NCBI RefSeq assembly: GCF_000204055.1 | Contig: NW_006768802.1 | Location: 623,612 to 687,611, forward strand | Direction of reading: 5' to 3' | DNA: 64,000 nucleotides | Origin: Melampsora larici-populina 98AG31 | Lineage: Eukaryota; Basidiomycota; Pucciniomycetes; Pucciniales; Melampsoraceae | Part shown: piece after piece, positions 22,871 to 35,210 of the stretch | Layout of the letters: each line of letters opens with the position of its first letter | Numbering within the stretch: the stretch's first letter is position 1 | Program-made: the position numbers and the translations under genes | Notes under the pieces: generated by a model | The model's database searches: none | The model's input: only the letters and a program-made list of their open reading frames with translations | Told to the model about the DNA's origin: nothing

Positions 22871-23815
22871 ATGCCACAAATAGCTCCTTTCCAAGAAACC
22901 ATGCACTCATTGATTGCAGCTAACCTCACCGCGGGCACTAATCCCTTGATTCCTTCAGGATTCAAACCTACAGTTGATTTGATCTTGAGCTATGGTGGGT
23001 CGCAAGTAACAATGGGCAACCTGTTTCCGACAACAGTATGCACAAACCCACCAAACATCATGTTCTTCAGTGAAGTACATACTCTCCTAGACTGCGTTCA
23101 TTCCACTTTAGATGCCGAAACCCTCGTAACCTCGCCTTGCGGGATGTGGGCTCCTTCCTATGTCAAGACGCTGGCTGACACATGATCCACTCGACAGGAC
23201 CCAACCAAGTGTTCTCTGAGCTACACCTTGATGCTGATAGATCCAGACGCGCCAACTCCGCAATCACCGATTTACGCTGACTGGTGTCACTGGATCCTAC
23301 CAGGATTGCGCCCAACCAGCTACAATGAGATAATCAAAACGTTGTCAAATTCCTCAAACTCGTCATCACTCAACGAAACCGCCTCGGATGCCGAGAAGGT
23401 AATCCAGACGAGGTTGCCAATTGTGCCATACTATCCCCCAGGCCCTGATCCCAGGTTGGTACTTTCGATTCTTAGTCATGAAGTAATCCGGCCTCGACAC
23501 ATTGAAACAGGGAATGCAAAGATGTAGAATATGCAAGCTGATCATAATATTTTTCATTGCACCTTGGCACTGAATTCGCTGCTCATATGCAGCTCAGATC
23601 CCCATAGATACATCTTTTTGCTATACCGGGAACCTTCTCCAAGCTTGGACAGCTATGTCGCCCTCAAGTCTGAAAACATCGGAATTTCAAATGCAAGCGC
23701 ACTGACACGAAAATCATTCAACACTTCACTGTTTGTTGAGACTTATCAGCTGACGCTGGTAGGATTCAACTGGTTCAAAGCTGTAGATATCCAACGATTC
23801 AATGAGTTTAAATGA
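22871..23815 (+). CDS. Phosphatidylethanolamine-binding protein (PEBP) family, 3 exons, 244 aa
   Basis: Exons 22871-23125, 23198-23454 and 23593-23815 join in phase with GT-AG introns. The PEBP hallmarks are visible: YTLMLIDPDAP (94-104, the DPDAP signature), then DWCHWILPG, PYYPPGPDP and SDPHRYIFLLYREP (about 172-185). These residues form the small anion-binding pocket in the family. PEBP proteins bind phospholipid headgroups or regulate kinases and, in yeast (Tfs1), carboxypeptidase Y. A loop rich in NSSNSSSLNE lies between the two signature blocks and is longer than in compact PEBPs. There is no obvious signal peptide. The specific role is unknown. Confidence 0.85.
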
Positions 23816-25654
23816 GAATATGCTCTTTATACCAAAAATTTTCTTTGGGACGCAGCATCGTTCCTAGAGGTTGGAAACTTATCATCAACATGTGGAAATC
23901 TCATAAAGTTGAATACTTATTCAATTCTTCTCTGGATGTTTGTTTCAATGTTGTCTATGTTTCCACGTGCGTCATCATGTTGTTTGCCAGCGCTGTTAAC
24001 CACCATCTTTCCATTCTTTGAAACTTACCCCTATTTGAATTTATCATCCTCATCCTAGTTTTTTTAACCTTTTCAAGGCTCTTCCTTGCCTTCCCTGATT
24101 TCAAGAATTACTTGCTTTGATTTCATTGTTTGATTGATTGCTTTCACTTTGTTCTGTATTCTGAGTAGTCTTTGCTCCAAATTTTCATTTTACCTCCAAG
24201 AAAGACTAAGCTATCAGCCCTTGTTTAATTAATGTCATTAAATCCTCCTGAATATCTATTTCTGGTTGTTGCCATCTCGGTAGTCTTGTTGGAGTACAGA
24301 TTACTTAATTGTGCTGGTTGCTCCCAAAGCAAGTAATGAATTGAACAGGACATTTACTGTAAAAGATAGTCCAACAAATATTTTTGAGAACTGATACAAC
24401 ACTAGGGATGTGAATCACACTGAGGATGTAGGTCTGTCTTTTCACATAATCTTTAATAAATATGAAGGAGTAGAAGATTTTAGTGGCTAAAATCTCCAGA
24501 CTTGCCTCTGCAGTTGCAAAGCAGACCAGCTGCATTCCAGAGCTCACCTCAATTGCAACTCCTACAGTTCACCTTTATCCAACCTCATCTCAATATATTT
24601 ATAGGGATGCACTGGGCTAATCTTTCTATGTGGTCAGACTCATCTATCAAACTAAACATCCTTGCAGCATGATGAGTGGAGTCATCAAAGAATTCTGGTA
24701 CCCTCCATCCACTCCCAGAGAAAACAAATCATTTCTTATCTCATTGAGGATCAATTCACAGTAGTTGAGAGCACCTCACCAAGGTGTGTTTCTGTTGCTC
24801 ACGGGATCGTGTTGTCAGCTGAATAGAAAGATTAGAGATACGGATAATGGGATACAATGGTGGAACCTACTTGTATGTCAAAATACGAAACTGAGTATAT
24901 TGGCCAGATTTCTCTCAAGATACTCTTTAGCACCTGATCAAGCGACATGTTCTGAAATATATGATCAGTAATTCGAGGTGCAAAGGAGATCTGAGGAAAT
25001 ACCCACCAACTTGAAACAATCACTTGGTATCTTCAGCGTTGACCTATCAAGAGTGCTTCTTAAGTTCTTTATTCCCTGCATGCCTTAACACAGACCATGG
25101 AGAAGTATTTCAGGCCTTCTCCAGCACATGTTGTCAGTTTCAATCAGTATGTTGAAGAAAACAGCAATTGTATACCTCTCCCACTGAAATTCACAGCCCA
25201 AGTTAAGGGGTATTGCATCTCGAACTTGAGGAATCTAAGTTACCTCAGTCAGCCCATCATTCACTTTGTGCTTGCTCCTCTTCCAGGGGGGACCAGACCA
25301 TTGTCAGCTTAAACCAGGCTAGTGACACCGCGGAATATTACAAGGTTGGATGAACATATAACTTTGCATTGCTATATTTGTAGTCCAAGATCATTCAAAA
25401 CCAAAGTACAAGCCGATATTTGATCAAATGAAGGATATACGGAATAATATACAAACATTTCTAACTCGTGTAGCCTGAATAACAAACTTTTCAGTCTTAG
25501 AATAAGATCATATCAGATGTGCAATATGGATGTGAAGTGATCATCTGAAATTATAGAGTCATGAGTCGTAGTTCAATTTACTCGGTAATCATGAAAGCCT
25601 TCTGAAATCAAACTCAATCGACATTCATAACAAGTGATATAAACACAGGAAAAG
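23816..25654. other. Gene-poor stretch, no gene supported
   Basis: AT-rich DNA with only short open frames (23812-24021, 24765-24971 and 25097-25312, among others) and no recognisable domain or repeat. Confidence 0.45.
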
Positions 25655-26782
25655 CTAGCATATCACCATTGTCCTTTCTTTTAGTACGTCGGCCCACGTG
25701 TCTTGTAATGAAAAATATAATATTCAAATGTGAAAAGTACTAATTCCGAGTATCCTTTCAACATATCCTACAAAACAGCGTCTCATCCATTTTTAGGTGT
25801 GTGCTGAAACTTACTTGCCCTGACATCGTGTAGACCCCATTTAGAAGTCCATTTTGTTGACGGGGCCTCTTGTGGTACTGGTCGATTCATGCCCACTTTT
25901 CGAGTCATACTACCAGGTGGACCATTCAGTCGGGCCAAGAAGGAGTCAATCTTCACCCCAGATGCAAATCCTGTTCGTGTGGATTGTCGAGCGGCAGGTG
26001 GGGCAGCAGCAGCTGCAGGTTGCTAAAGAATATAAATATCTGCAGCGTCAATTTCCAGACATAAGATGAAAGCTGCGAGTCAATAGATTAGTCGCATTAC
26101 TTACATCTTCTGGGGCTTCATCGTAGGAGGCTTCCTCCTGCTGCGGCTCTTCTCCCTCTTCCTCATATTCTTGCTCAGCCGGAGCACCTGATCCGGAAGC
26201 GGGTTGGTCGTTGATGGAGTGCCCTTCTAGCGCTTTGTCGACGGCTTGCTGAGCTAAAGCGAGTTCTCGCGCTTCTTCAGCCTTTTTGATGCGTGCCTCC
26301 GACCGTTCAGCGGCAAGTTGGTAGGCCAGCTGATACCGAAGAACCCCATGTAACATTTGGTCAGCTTTGAGAACATCTTGAAACAAAAAACAAGGGAAAA
26401 GTTAAAAAGTTACCCGGCGGTATGCTGGACGCTGAGCGGTGATTGAGTGCGGGTATCGCTTTAAGATCTCCGGGTCTGCAGTTTCTTGATCCTCATTGTC
26501 CATCTTGTCCAACTCTGCTTGAGTTTTTGCCATTGAAGCCTCCGCGGCTTTGCGTTTCTTGAGAGACGATGAAGATTGATCGGCTCCGTCCAACGAAGCC
26601 AAGACGGCATTTTGTCTATCTAGCTGGGTGATAAATCCTCTTCTCTTCTTCTCTCTTTGAGCCAACCAGAGTTGATATCCATTCTCGAGTTCTGTGTGAT
26701 CACGCTTAGCTCGACTGTAAAGCACATTACAGGAATGCACGTTGTAAGTTCCGAGCGGTGATGCATTATTACTGTAGGCCAT
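25655..26782 (-). CDS. Coiled-coil protein of unknown function, 4 exons
   Basis: Exons about 26782-26414, 26376-26105, 26022-25815 and 25701-25655 (about 298 aa). The charged helical segments LWLAQREKKRRGF and ERSEARIKKAEEARELALAQQ look coiled-coil. They are followed by an acidic stretch (EYEEEGEEPQQEE), an Ala/Pro linker and a conserved-looking C terminus (KWTSKWGLHDVRANTWADV). Exons 2-4 join in phase. The junction of exons 1 and 2 is off by one base if the obvious GTAACT...CAAG intron is used (the sense frames need CGG then GAT, implying a GT...AA boundary), so a micro-exon, unusual splicing or a one-base error is possible. Composition suggests a nuclear or complex-subunit protein; I do not recognise the family. 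Confidence 0.55.
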
Positions 26783-28257
26783 GTCGTGATGTTGTCAGCT
26801 TCTGCACCGACGTTGATTTGTAAGTTGCGCTTGTTGTCTCTTCGAGGTCAATACTGGAGCTTTCACGATATCTCGGTTCGAATTAACCCACGCAAGATAG
26901 TGTTACTTCGAACATAACAGAAGCCAAATTTTGTCAGAAACTTAGGTTGTAGCATTGCGAAACGAATGACGTACATCCCGCTTGCACTGCAGTTGAGAAC
27001 GCCTTGTGCAATCCAACTCGCTTCGCTGTTAGGAGCCGATCACACGAATGAAAGATGTTTGCGGGATTGATCAGCCGATGATTCGAAGCACAAGAACCCG
27101 AGACGCCCGAGAGGATTGATAATTGAACGAATCCCGATGTATCGATCAGTTCGGAGACCAACGTCTTAAGGTCTTTGATCAATCTTCGTATACAAGATAG
27201 AGATCGGGATAAGGATTTATGAATGATAGATTCAGATTCGGGACGGATCTCAGGATCAGGTTCTGTAAAGGCTAAAAGCTGAGCTAGGCAAGGTGACGCA
27301 ATTGAACTACTTCAGGAGTCACGATATTGTCGAGTGGGGCAGAGAGTTGGGGAGGGCAAAATTTAACTCGCACTTCAACACCCTACTTATAAACAGTCCA
27401 AATAGTCGCCAAGTTCAAGTACAGATTACAGTTTCCTTGTTTCAAAGTACAGTGCATCGATTCGGATGGCATCTGAGATTGTGCGACTTTTGACTTTTGC
27501 AGGTCGGCTTATGAGGATTTGAGTATCACACACATCCATCAGACTTGTGTGGTTATCCGCTGCTTCATATCAATATTTGAACCACATCTTGTCTTTCTCC
27601 GAACATCCACATGGCATTCTCAGATGAGCCAATCGCCAACTTGCCCTATAGTTTGCCCTCTCACTCCTAAAGATTTCTCTGGTACACACATCAGATCTGC
27701 ATCACTCTAAGCTCTTCTTTCGTAACTGCTGGTACATGGCTCGAAATTAAAGCCCCTGATTGCGGATAGGGGCAAAGTTGCAATGTTATGGGCTTACATA
27801 GCCGCTCAAGGGTTAAAAAACCCACCAACGGAAGGAGTCAACATAAAAGTGCGGATTTTGAAAACCAGATCAGATGTAGACTCAGGGCTATAAGATGCAC
27901 CTGAAACTGTGCCAGTCCTGGCTCTTTATCAGCTGCCAAGATTGATCAAGAATCGATGACATCGGCTGAGGGGAAAGCTGTGAAGCATTGATAGGTTTGT
28001 GAGATATGCTTCAAAATACCCCATACGTAAGCATACTTACCCAGAAAGGGAGCGGGCAGCAACTTGCCAGAGAAATGAGGAACTTGAACATGAATGATGG
28101 TACAATGCTATATGGGGCCTGGGTTCAAGATTATGTACATACAATAAGGGTTCCAAATCAGAATTGAAGAACTAAATCACCGACACCTTCCAAAAACTCA
28201 TACACACAAATACTCGTCGAGTTGACTGCAAAAAGACTTGAAACAAAAAATCCTAAA
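26783..28257. other. Intergenic; one possible orphan exon
   Basis: On the minus strand a frame between about 27270 and 26950 reads PDPEIRPESESIIHKSLSRS...LIKDLKTLVSELIDTSGF... between an acceptor-like TTTACAG and a GTACGT donor. It could be an upstream exon of the coiled-coil gene, but phases cannot be closed. The remainder shows nothing. Confidence 0.3.
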
Positions 28258-30343
28258 CTACAAATCCGATCCAGTCTTTGACTTAGTGGACCAATTCAAT
28301 CGATCCCGTAGATAAAGTGCGAGATAGGATAACAAAAGCAGAACTGGGACTTCTACTAAAGGACCCATACTATTTTTCAAAATGTCAGTCAGTCAAGGTC
28401 TACATCATTTTCAATGTTTGTTCTGAGATCATGTCAGCTTACGTTGCTGCCAGAACCTCGGGCGCATCGGCTCCAAAACTAGCCACAGCAACCGCAATTG
28501 CCAACTCAAACTGTGTATCATATGATCAGGATTGTGCAAAAGTTCATTAACATCGTCTGAGGATAAAAGATGATAGTTCATTATCCATACGTTGTTGGAA
28601 CCCGCTGTGAAAGCCTGCGTGACGGCCTTCTCGTAGCTGGAGTAGGTTCTTCCCCATGACGTAGTCCGAATTCTCCAAAATGTAAAAAAGGTGATTGACC
28701 AAACAATGATAAAGTATAAAAGCAGACTGATTGGCAGAAGGTAGCGTCATCCCGAATCAGAAATGTGAGAACAAGATGAGCTGCAGTCAAATTGAAAAGT
28801 TGACTCACGGAACGCAGATCCTGAAGATACGTCCAATATGTGTGATGATATGTTTGCCCTATGTATGAACAAATTTAAGTTCAAGCGGGAACAGGGAGAA
28901 TAGATATGCCAAAAATGTTTTTACTCACTTGGTTTGCAAAAAGCACAGTGATTACATACAGTAATCCGATACCAGAGACATGGCCCCAGATGTGGTAGAA
29001 TTTCGCTCGACGACTTGGTAGTAGACAAGTGCATACGATCCAGCGAGTCAAGCCCCCAGCTACCAGGGGGATTCCCAGGTACTATGCAAATGGGTTCGAA
29101 TGACCGTTGATGGTGGAGTGCGAGAAGCATATCTAAGTTCATCAGTACAGAAACCAGGCATGCAATTGAGGCTGAAGAAATGAACAGTATGACTTACAAT
29201 ACCGACAGACTGCGCTACGTTACCATAGTCCAGGTGTAATGTAGGTGTTGTCAAGGTGGGCGAGCGACACAGGATATTGGCAAACAGCAATGCGTAAGGT
29301 GCAAACAAGACCATCTGAAGGATGGAATTAGATACTACTAAAATCGCGCTAGGAGAAGCATTTGGATTGAAGGTAGCGTGAGTTTGTGGTTGAATATGAT
29401 GGTGCTATGAGAGTGATTATGGGCACATAGTGCACATTCAGCGGTGTTTCTGACGTATCGACGCACCAATAGTCACGATCACCCTGGGCGATTCCATTCC
29501 AGACTCTGTGACAGAAATCGTGCGCACCGAGGCTCAGTGTCGATCAGAAGGAATCCTTTGATCCACTTTCAAGCTCGAGCTTACAAAACCATGGCTACAC
29601 AGCGGGCTACACACATCACAACATCGCGAGGGAGCGCAAGAGTGAGCAAGAGTGAGCCATTAATTAGTGGTAGAAGTGTTTTCAAATACAATACTATTTA
29701 CCTACACCAACAAGCACGACCCCAACGCGTTCACGCTCAAGTGCGCTCTCTGGAAGTGTGACCCAAGCCAGGCTTAGCATGATAAATGGAGAGACCAGCC
29801 AATTCAAGACGAAGGAGACAGTGAGATGTACCCAGAGGTCGCGGGATTTGAGTAACCTTGGAAGGCACTCCCATTCGACTTTGGACAGCGGAGGCCAGAT
29901 CATAATAAGTAGGCCAATGAGAAGAGCTGTACATTCAAACAAGAGGCTCATAATCAGGTTACCGTGCATACTTATAATTCACGCATCAGAGAATTCTTAG
30001 ACATACGGATCGAAACATTCCCCCATTTAGCCCCTCCATTCAAATGTCTTTGGACTTGTTCATTGGCAAAGTTACCAATTAAGATCCCTAACACCATCGC
30101 CAGAAATACGAAGACGGCCAGGAAGCGATCGAAGAAGCTGAGCGATTTCCATAATTCTGGATTTCCAAAACGCATTAGCATTCAGAAACCAATGTCGCCT
30201 TTCCAGATTTACACACCGAGAACTGTGGGTTTGGGTAACGAGTCTGTTTCACCGTTGGGTTTGATATGGTCAAGGTCTTCGGGTTCAGATTTAGATGTTC
30301 CATGTTTTACCTCTTTGATTTCTTTATCCAAAGCAAATTCCAT
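28258..30343 (-). CDS. ACR3: ACR3-type arsenite efflux transporter, 11 exons, 410 aa
   Basis: Eleven minus-strand exons join in phase with GT-AG introns: 30343-30217, 30156-30007, 29926-29702, 29606-29585, 29505-29467, 29348-29198, 29081-28929, 28858-28809, 28726-28591, 28510-28443 and 28369-28258; one exon is only 22 nt. Total 1233 nt, about the usual family length. Recognisable ACR3 blocks are DRFLAVFVFLAMVLGILIGN, SIPLLIGLLIMIWPPLSKVE, WVHLTVSFVLNWLVSPFI, ARCVAMVLVWN with the conserved Cys170, ILQMVLFAPYALLF, YLGIPLVAGGLTRW, VTQAFTAGSNN and FELAIAVAVASFG with the conserved Glu353. Cys and Glu are the residues known to be essential in ACR3. The protein should span the membrane about ten times and export As(III) (and possibly antimonite) in the BASS/bile-acid-symporter fold. 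It is divergent from a glutaredoxin gene. Confidence 0.95.
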
Positions 30344-30742
30344 AATTGCTTGTTTGCGGAAGTAGTTCGTCTGGATTGCGTTTCGACGGAGGTTGAGGAT
30401 GAGGAGAGAATGCTGCTCACGGCATCAATGATAATTTTTCAACTGACACGCGACTCACGTGGCGCGGTACCGGGCATTTCCATCCTTGCTGATGTCCGAG
30501 CTCACCAACAAAACCCAGGGCCGAGAATCTACACACAGTCTCAATCTGTCTCAGACTCAACGTCATTGAACGTCATCGCCTAATCGGTCATTTACAACTG
30601 ATCATCAAGTTGAATTCAAATATACTCAAGTTCAACTGCTACCTCAAAGATGACTGCCCAACAAGACGTGGATGTGAGCATGTCTCAATTCTCATAAGCA
30701 GATACGAGCGGGCACTCGTGTTGCTCGCAAATCAGTCTACCG
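30344..30742. promoter_or_regulatory. Shared divergent promoter of ACR3 and glutaredoxin
   Basis: The 399 bp between the two ATGs contains a palindromic CACGTG (30456-30461), a basic helix-loop-helix or bZIP-type core. An ATG at 30651 followed by a GT donor might mark a non-coding or alternative 5' exon of the glutaredoxin gene. No known arsenic-responsive element was recognised with confidence. Confidence 0.5.
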
Positions 30743-31513
30743 ATGACCGAATCTTTGCGTCCTGCCGCACTGGATAAACCCTCAACTCATATATCCTTTC
30801 TTCGGATCTGGAATCAATTTCAGGAAGCGATCAAAACTCATCCTATAGTAGTTTACTCCAAGTCCTACTGCCCTTATTGCCGACGCGCCAAAAACCTTCT
30901 GGCTTCGATTCCGAATAAGGTTGCCGACCCCAAAGTTTTCGAACTCGACCTGATGGGTCAGGAAGGGACTGAAACGCAGGCGTATCTTTTGAAATTGACC
31001 GGTCAAGGAACTGTTCCTAACGTAAGCGTGAGACGCTGATTGGCGCATATATAGATTTCCTAATTACTTTACATATTGATCCCAATCGCCACGAACAGAT
31101 TTTCATTGGACATAAACATATTGGTGGGGCGGACGATCTGGCAAGTTTACATGCTATGGGTGGTTTGGAACCACTTTTGAAAGAGTAAGTATTTTGGGTT
31201 ATCATCTCATAATCTTCTTGAGAGATGTGTCTTTGTGCACTCATTTGTGTAAATGATACGTCTCTCTCACGGAGGGCACCACCATGTCCGAAACTCTGAC
31301 CATCTCATATACGCCCCATCGTCACAACACCACTAATCTAGTCCCAAAATTTCAAACTCCCGACTCTATGCGCATACATTCAGACCCCTTTCCCATTCGC
31401 CTGATCGTCTGGCCGGTGGCGTGGCTATCTTTGTCTTGCTCGGTGCTTTGGCGTGGTTCGGACGGCGATACTTTCAAAGCAGAACTCAGACTTTGGCTAA
31501 GGAGAAGCTATAA
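30743..31513 (+). CDS. Dithiol glutaredoxin with C-terminal membrane anchor, 3 exons, 178 aa
   Basis: Exons 30743-31021, 31099-31184 and 31342-31513 join in phase. The glutaredoxin fold is evident: VVYSKSYCPYC (active-site Cys43 and Cys46), the TVPN cis-proline motif (90-93) and IGGADD for glutathione binding (about 101-106). Exon 3 adds a linker and a single hydrophobic segment (about 146-162, AGGVAIFVLLGALAWFG) followed by RRYFQSR, which looks like a tail anchor or C-terminal transmembrane helix. If intron 2 is retained, the frame stops three bases after the exon (AAA GAG TAA), giving a soluble protein of 122 aa of ordinary glutaredoxin size. Known yeast Grx6 and Grx7 are membrane-anchored at the N terminus, so the arrangement differs. 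The gene is divergent from ACR3. Confidence 0.88.
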
Positions 31514-33503
31514 TTTATGCTGGCAACGATTTATGTGTTGTGGCATGCAGCACTATCATATCACACAGCTCTGTAATTCCGCCAGTGATTGAAAAAGCTT
31601 TCGGACTGAGTTACCATACAGACCATCTCTGGAGCTGCAGCTTGGGCTATTCATACTCGCAGATTCAGCTAATCGAGTCTTTGATTTATCGGACTTTGAA
31701 AAACAGGCAAACATTTTGATGATGTGAAAGTGATTGGAAATGTTCCTTCTCTTGTAGGCCACTCGTGATGATATCACGCAGTATGTGAAGAACCGAGAGT
31801 GAAACATGAATACTCGATCAGAACTTGGCAGAGACTGGACTTGTTTAAGCCAAGTTATCACGCATGGGTGTTTAGCAGTGTTTGACCTCAAGAGAAATCC
31901 TACCCACGCCAAGAATGAGCTATGTGGAGGTCTATGCCAATATATGAAATTGGTGAAATGACAAATGGCAACATCATCATGTCATTGGTAAGTTCCTATC
32001 AAGGTATGGATTGGGATTCATATCAACAGATGGACACATAAAGAGCTACTGTCAGCCCTGAGGACCAATATCTTGGTGGCCAAAAGATGCTTGTAACTCA
32101 TGGCGCAATTTGAATAAGCAAGAGGCATATGTGACACTGATGCAGAATTGCTGATTAGAGATAAAGAATCAACAAACATGAACAAAGAAGAATCCAAGAG
32201 GAATTCCTCACGTGCAGAATCTGTCAACTGCAGGGCTTCGTTCAAAAATCATACAATCATGATTTGTGCCTGAGCTGGAGCTGGAGCTTGAAGAGAATAT
32301 GTATTCAAGTGAATCTAGACATGGTTTTCCAAATTGACACGGAACAGAGTCCCATCCAGGCAAGTATTATAGGCTATATGAAAATTGAATTGAGCTCGAT
32401 TGGCACGCATGACTCTGTTATGGACACTAGGAGTCCTTGATGGCTATTCTGATTTGCTGTGTTATTGAGTTGTCTCTCTGCATTTTCGATGAGAAATGAT
32501 ATCTCGGACTAACTTATCGATTGTCACTGCGCCTCATGAGCGGGAGTGTTGGATGTAGAAAGATGACAGGACGAGTAAGCTGGGGCAAAACTCAGGTTTG
32601 TTGCAGTCATGTGAGTTCTGTAGGGAACTGCTATAAGTCAATCTCACAAAGCTTGACGAGAGACCCAAACCAAATCACTTGAATTTTGCGGTCAAACCTC
32701 GATCAATCAAATCGACTGTATCTTCGTCGCCCAAGAGCGAAGCCTACTTCACTCAACTCCAGATTGCTCTCCTCTCGGTTCGCGAAACGGCCAGCGATGT
32801 TTCATTTGCTGCTCAACAGGTACATGCGTTTTGGCCATGATTCAATATATGATGGGTTGTGCTGTTATAAAGTCAGGTACCGAGCCATGACATGCCTGCG
32901 TAGTCAAAGGTAGCGAGAATCATGTTCATTAAAGATTTTAGAAGACACCAAGCATGGAGGTGGCTCAGCCATAACAGCAATCAAAAAAGAAATACTATCA
33001 CGTTCGAGGTGGTCAGACTGAAGTCTGCCAATGAATCGGAGTCAGTGTTCACTGTTGGTTGGGTATTGAGCGAAGTGTGAGTTCAAAAACTGACAGCTAG
33101 TCCTAACGATTGATAGGTATGAGGTGTTTTTTCCTGGTCAAGTTCTCTACGAGTCGACTTGTCGAATCATTCAATCATGGTTGAACTTGGAAGCGAAAAT
33201 AGTCTGACCAGTCTTCGATTTCAAGAATTAAATTATGAACGCGTTCAATGGGTCCTCGACCCTTCTTCAGTCGATATATCCATTGCCTGGTCCTTGGCAA
33301 TCACCTTGCAGACATTTCCACTTTCTTCCTCATTCTCTTGTTTACTATTCCCAATACCCTTCATTCAAAATATCAATCCGCACAACTGGGCTTCAATCTC
33401 AGCTATCCTCAACACTTGTCATCACGTCGGAAGATTTGTACCCTATCTTGGCATATTGGATTGAAAACAAATCATCCTTAGTATCTTCACACACTCGTAC
33501 AAA
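31514..33503. other. Gene-poor stretch, no gene supported
   Basis: Only short frames without domains. Frames around 33159-33546 are in three registers and look like noise upstream of the PacC-type gene, although an undetected 5' exon of that gene could lie here. Confidence 0.4.
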
Positions 33504-35210
33504 ATGGCGCTCATCTGCAAATGGATCCAACCTTCTTGTGGACTGACCTTTGGAACTGCTGAGGTAAGCTCTTCCCACTCATTTAGTCTTGAAAACCACA
33601 TGACTGCCTCTAACCTTGTTGCACAAACCCAGGGCTTATTCAATCACCTTTGTGATGTACACGTCGGCAGGAAACGACATGGAAATTTGAGCTTGAACTG
33701 CAGCTGAGAAATACGTGATGTGAATTATCTTACCTCCTTTGTGTATAACTGATTCGTCATAACCTACAGGGATGTGATCACAAAGCAGCCAAGAGAGACC
33801 GTAAGTATTTCCATTCGAACTTACATTGACCTTTTGACTTAACGCAAATTATGTCACTTCTCCCTATCAAGATATGACTTCGCACATGATGGGTGAGTTT
33901 TCATTTGGGTCTCCATTTTACAATAGCCCTGACTTTACATTTTTGAGCTGCCGGCAGTCCATTGCCCATTGCAAACCAACGTCTGCGGGGTGAGTCACTC
34001 AGTCTCTGTAAATGCAGTTCGCAGTCTTCGAAATTAACTCTTTGTTCTCTTTCAGATTTGCGAAAAGACGTTTAAGCGTTCGTATGATTTGAGGAAACAC
34101 GAGATCACTCACACCGCGGAACATCACCAAGTTCATGCTCGCTCCCGAGCCGTGATCTATAAAGATTTACAGCTACCCTTGCCCACTGAAATTCAACCAC
34201 ATCAATCACTCCAGTCCGATGGGATCACACCCACGGTCAAGTCATCGCGTACCTACAAGATACCTCGTGGGCGCTCGACAGACGCCATCGGGACTCCTGT
34301 TGGTCACCCACGCAGGGGAAATTCAATTTCCAGTACTCGAAGCTCGCCTTACGAGCGCACACCAGTACCAGAGAGCTCGAAACCTTTTTCTAATCACCGC
34401 TCTGAGAGCAACCTTCAACTATCTTATTCATCAGGGTTTTCTAGCGCAATCACACCAATCCAACAAGACATGGAGTCTGATTTTTCACATGGGCCCCACT
34501 TTCAGTTTGTCGATGACTACTCAAACTCCTCTGATTCACCTTCATCTCGTACATCCAATCAACTTGTCTTTCCATCTCAATATCCTCAGACATATTTGGA
34601 TTTCAATCAGCCGTTCGGGAACGACTATACAAGCTCATCCAACAGTAACAATATGGACCGATACTTCAATGAGGTACATGACAGTCGTCGAGCTAGTCAA
34701 CCTGCTTTTTTGATGCCTGAACCTCCTAGCCACCTGGGTGGAGCAATGCCTCCGGATTTATACCGAACCGGCTCCTTACCCACCAACAGCCTTTATCCAA
34801 ACATGATGCTAAACCAGAACCAAGTCCACAGTAATTTCTCTCAACTTTTGGCGGAGGAACAAGCCAGAGAATCGATTGCCGACTTTTCATTTCTCAACAT
34901 CTCTACCCAAGACCAGCAAGCCAATAATTATTTATACTCTTCGGTACCTGACAATCAGCAGAACATGTGGACGAATCCAATAGCACACCAAGAGGCTTTT
35001 GATTTACTTTTTCCCCCTGCTCCCACAACAAATGACCAAGCAGGACAGCCTCAAGGACAACAGATCCCTGATGCATTCGGATTGACTCCCATCCTTGATC
35101 AAGTAACTCGGCTTGCTGACCACGGCTCTCACTTCGGTCAGTACTTTGCCGCTGGTGATGATCAGAACAATACCGAGAACAATCAATTCATTCAGAATTA
35201 TGGTGCGTAA
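33504..35210 (+). CDS. PACC: PacC/RIM101-type C2H2 zinc-finger transcription factor with in-frame TGA
   Basis: Exons 33504-33563, 33633-33719, 33770-33800, 33872-33892, 33958-33989 and 34056-35210 join in phase. The three-finger PacC pattern is clear: CKWIQPSCGLTF...GLFNHLCDVHVGRKRHGNL, then GCDHKAAKRDHMTSHMM, then VCGICEKTFKRSYDLRKH. Fungal PacC/Rim101 controls genes in response to ambient pH through the pal/RIM pathway. Finger 2 is interrupted: the codon expected to encode the conserved Trp in CSW is TGA (33705-33707, codon 45), and every downstream GT donor leaves it in. The remaining approximately 380 residues are Ser/Pro/Asn/Gln-rich as usual for the family and end YGA. Either this is a real nonsense allele or pseudogene, a base-call error, or an unusual splice removes it. 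The start at 33504 leaves almost no N-terminal extension, so an upstream exon is possible. Confidence 0.82.
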
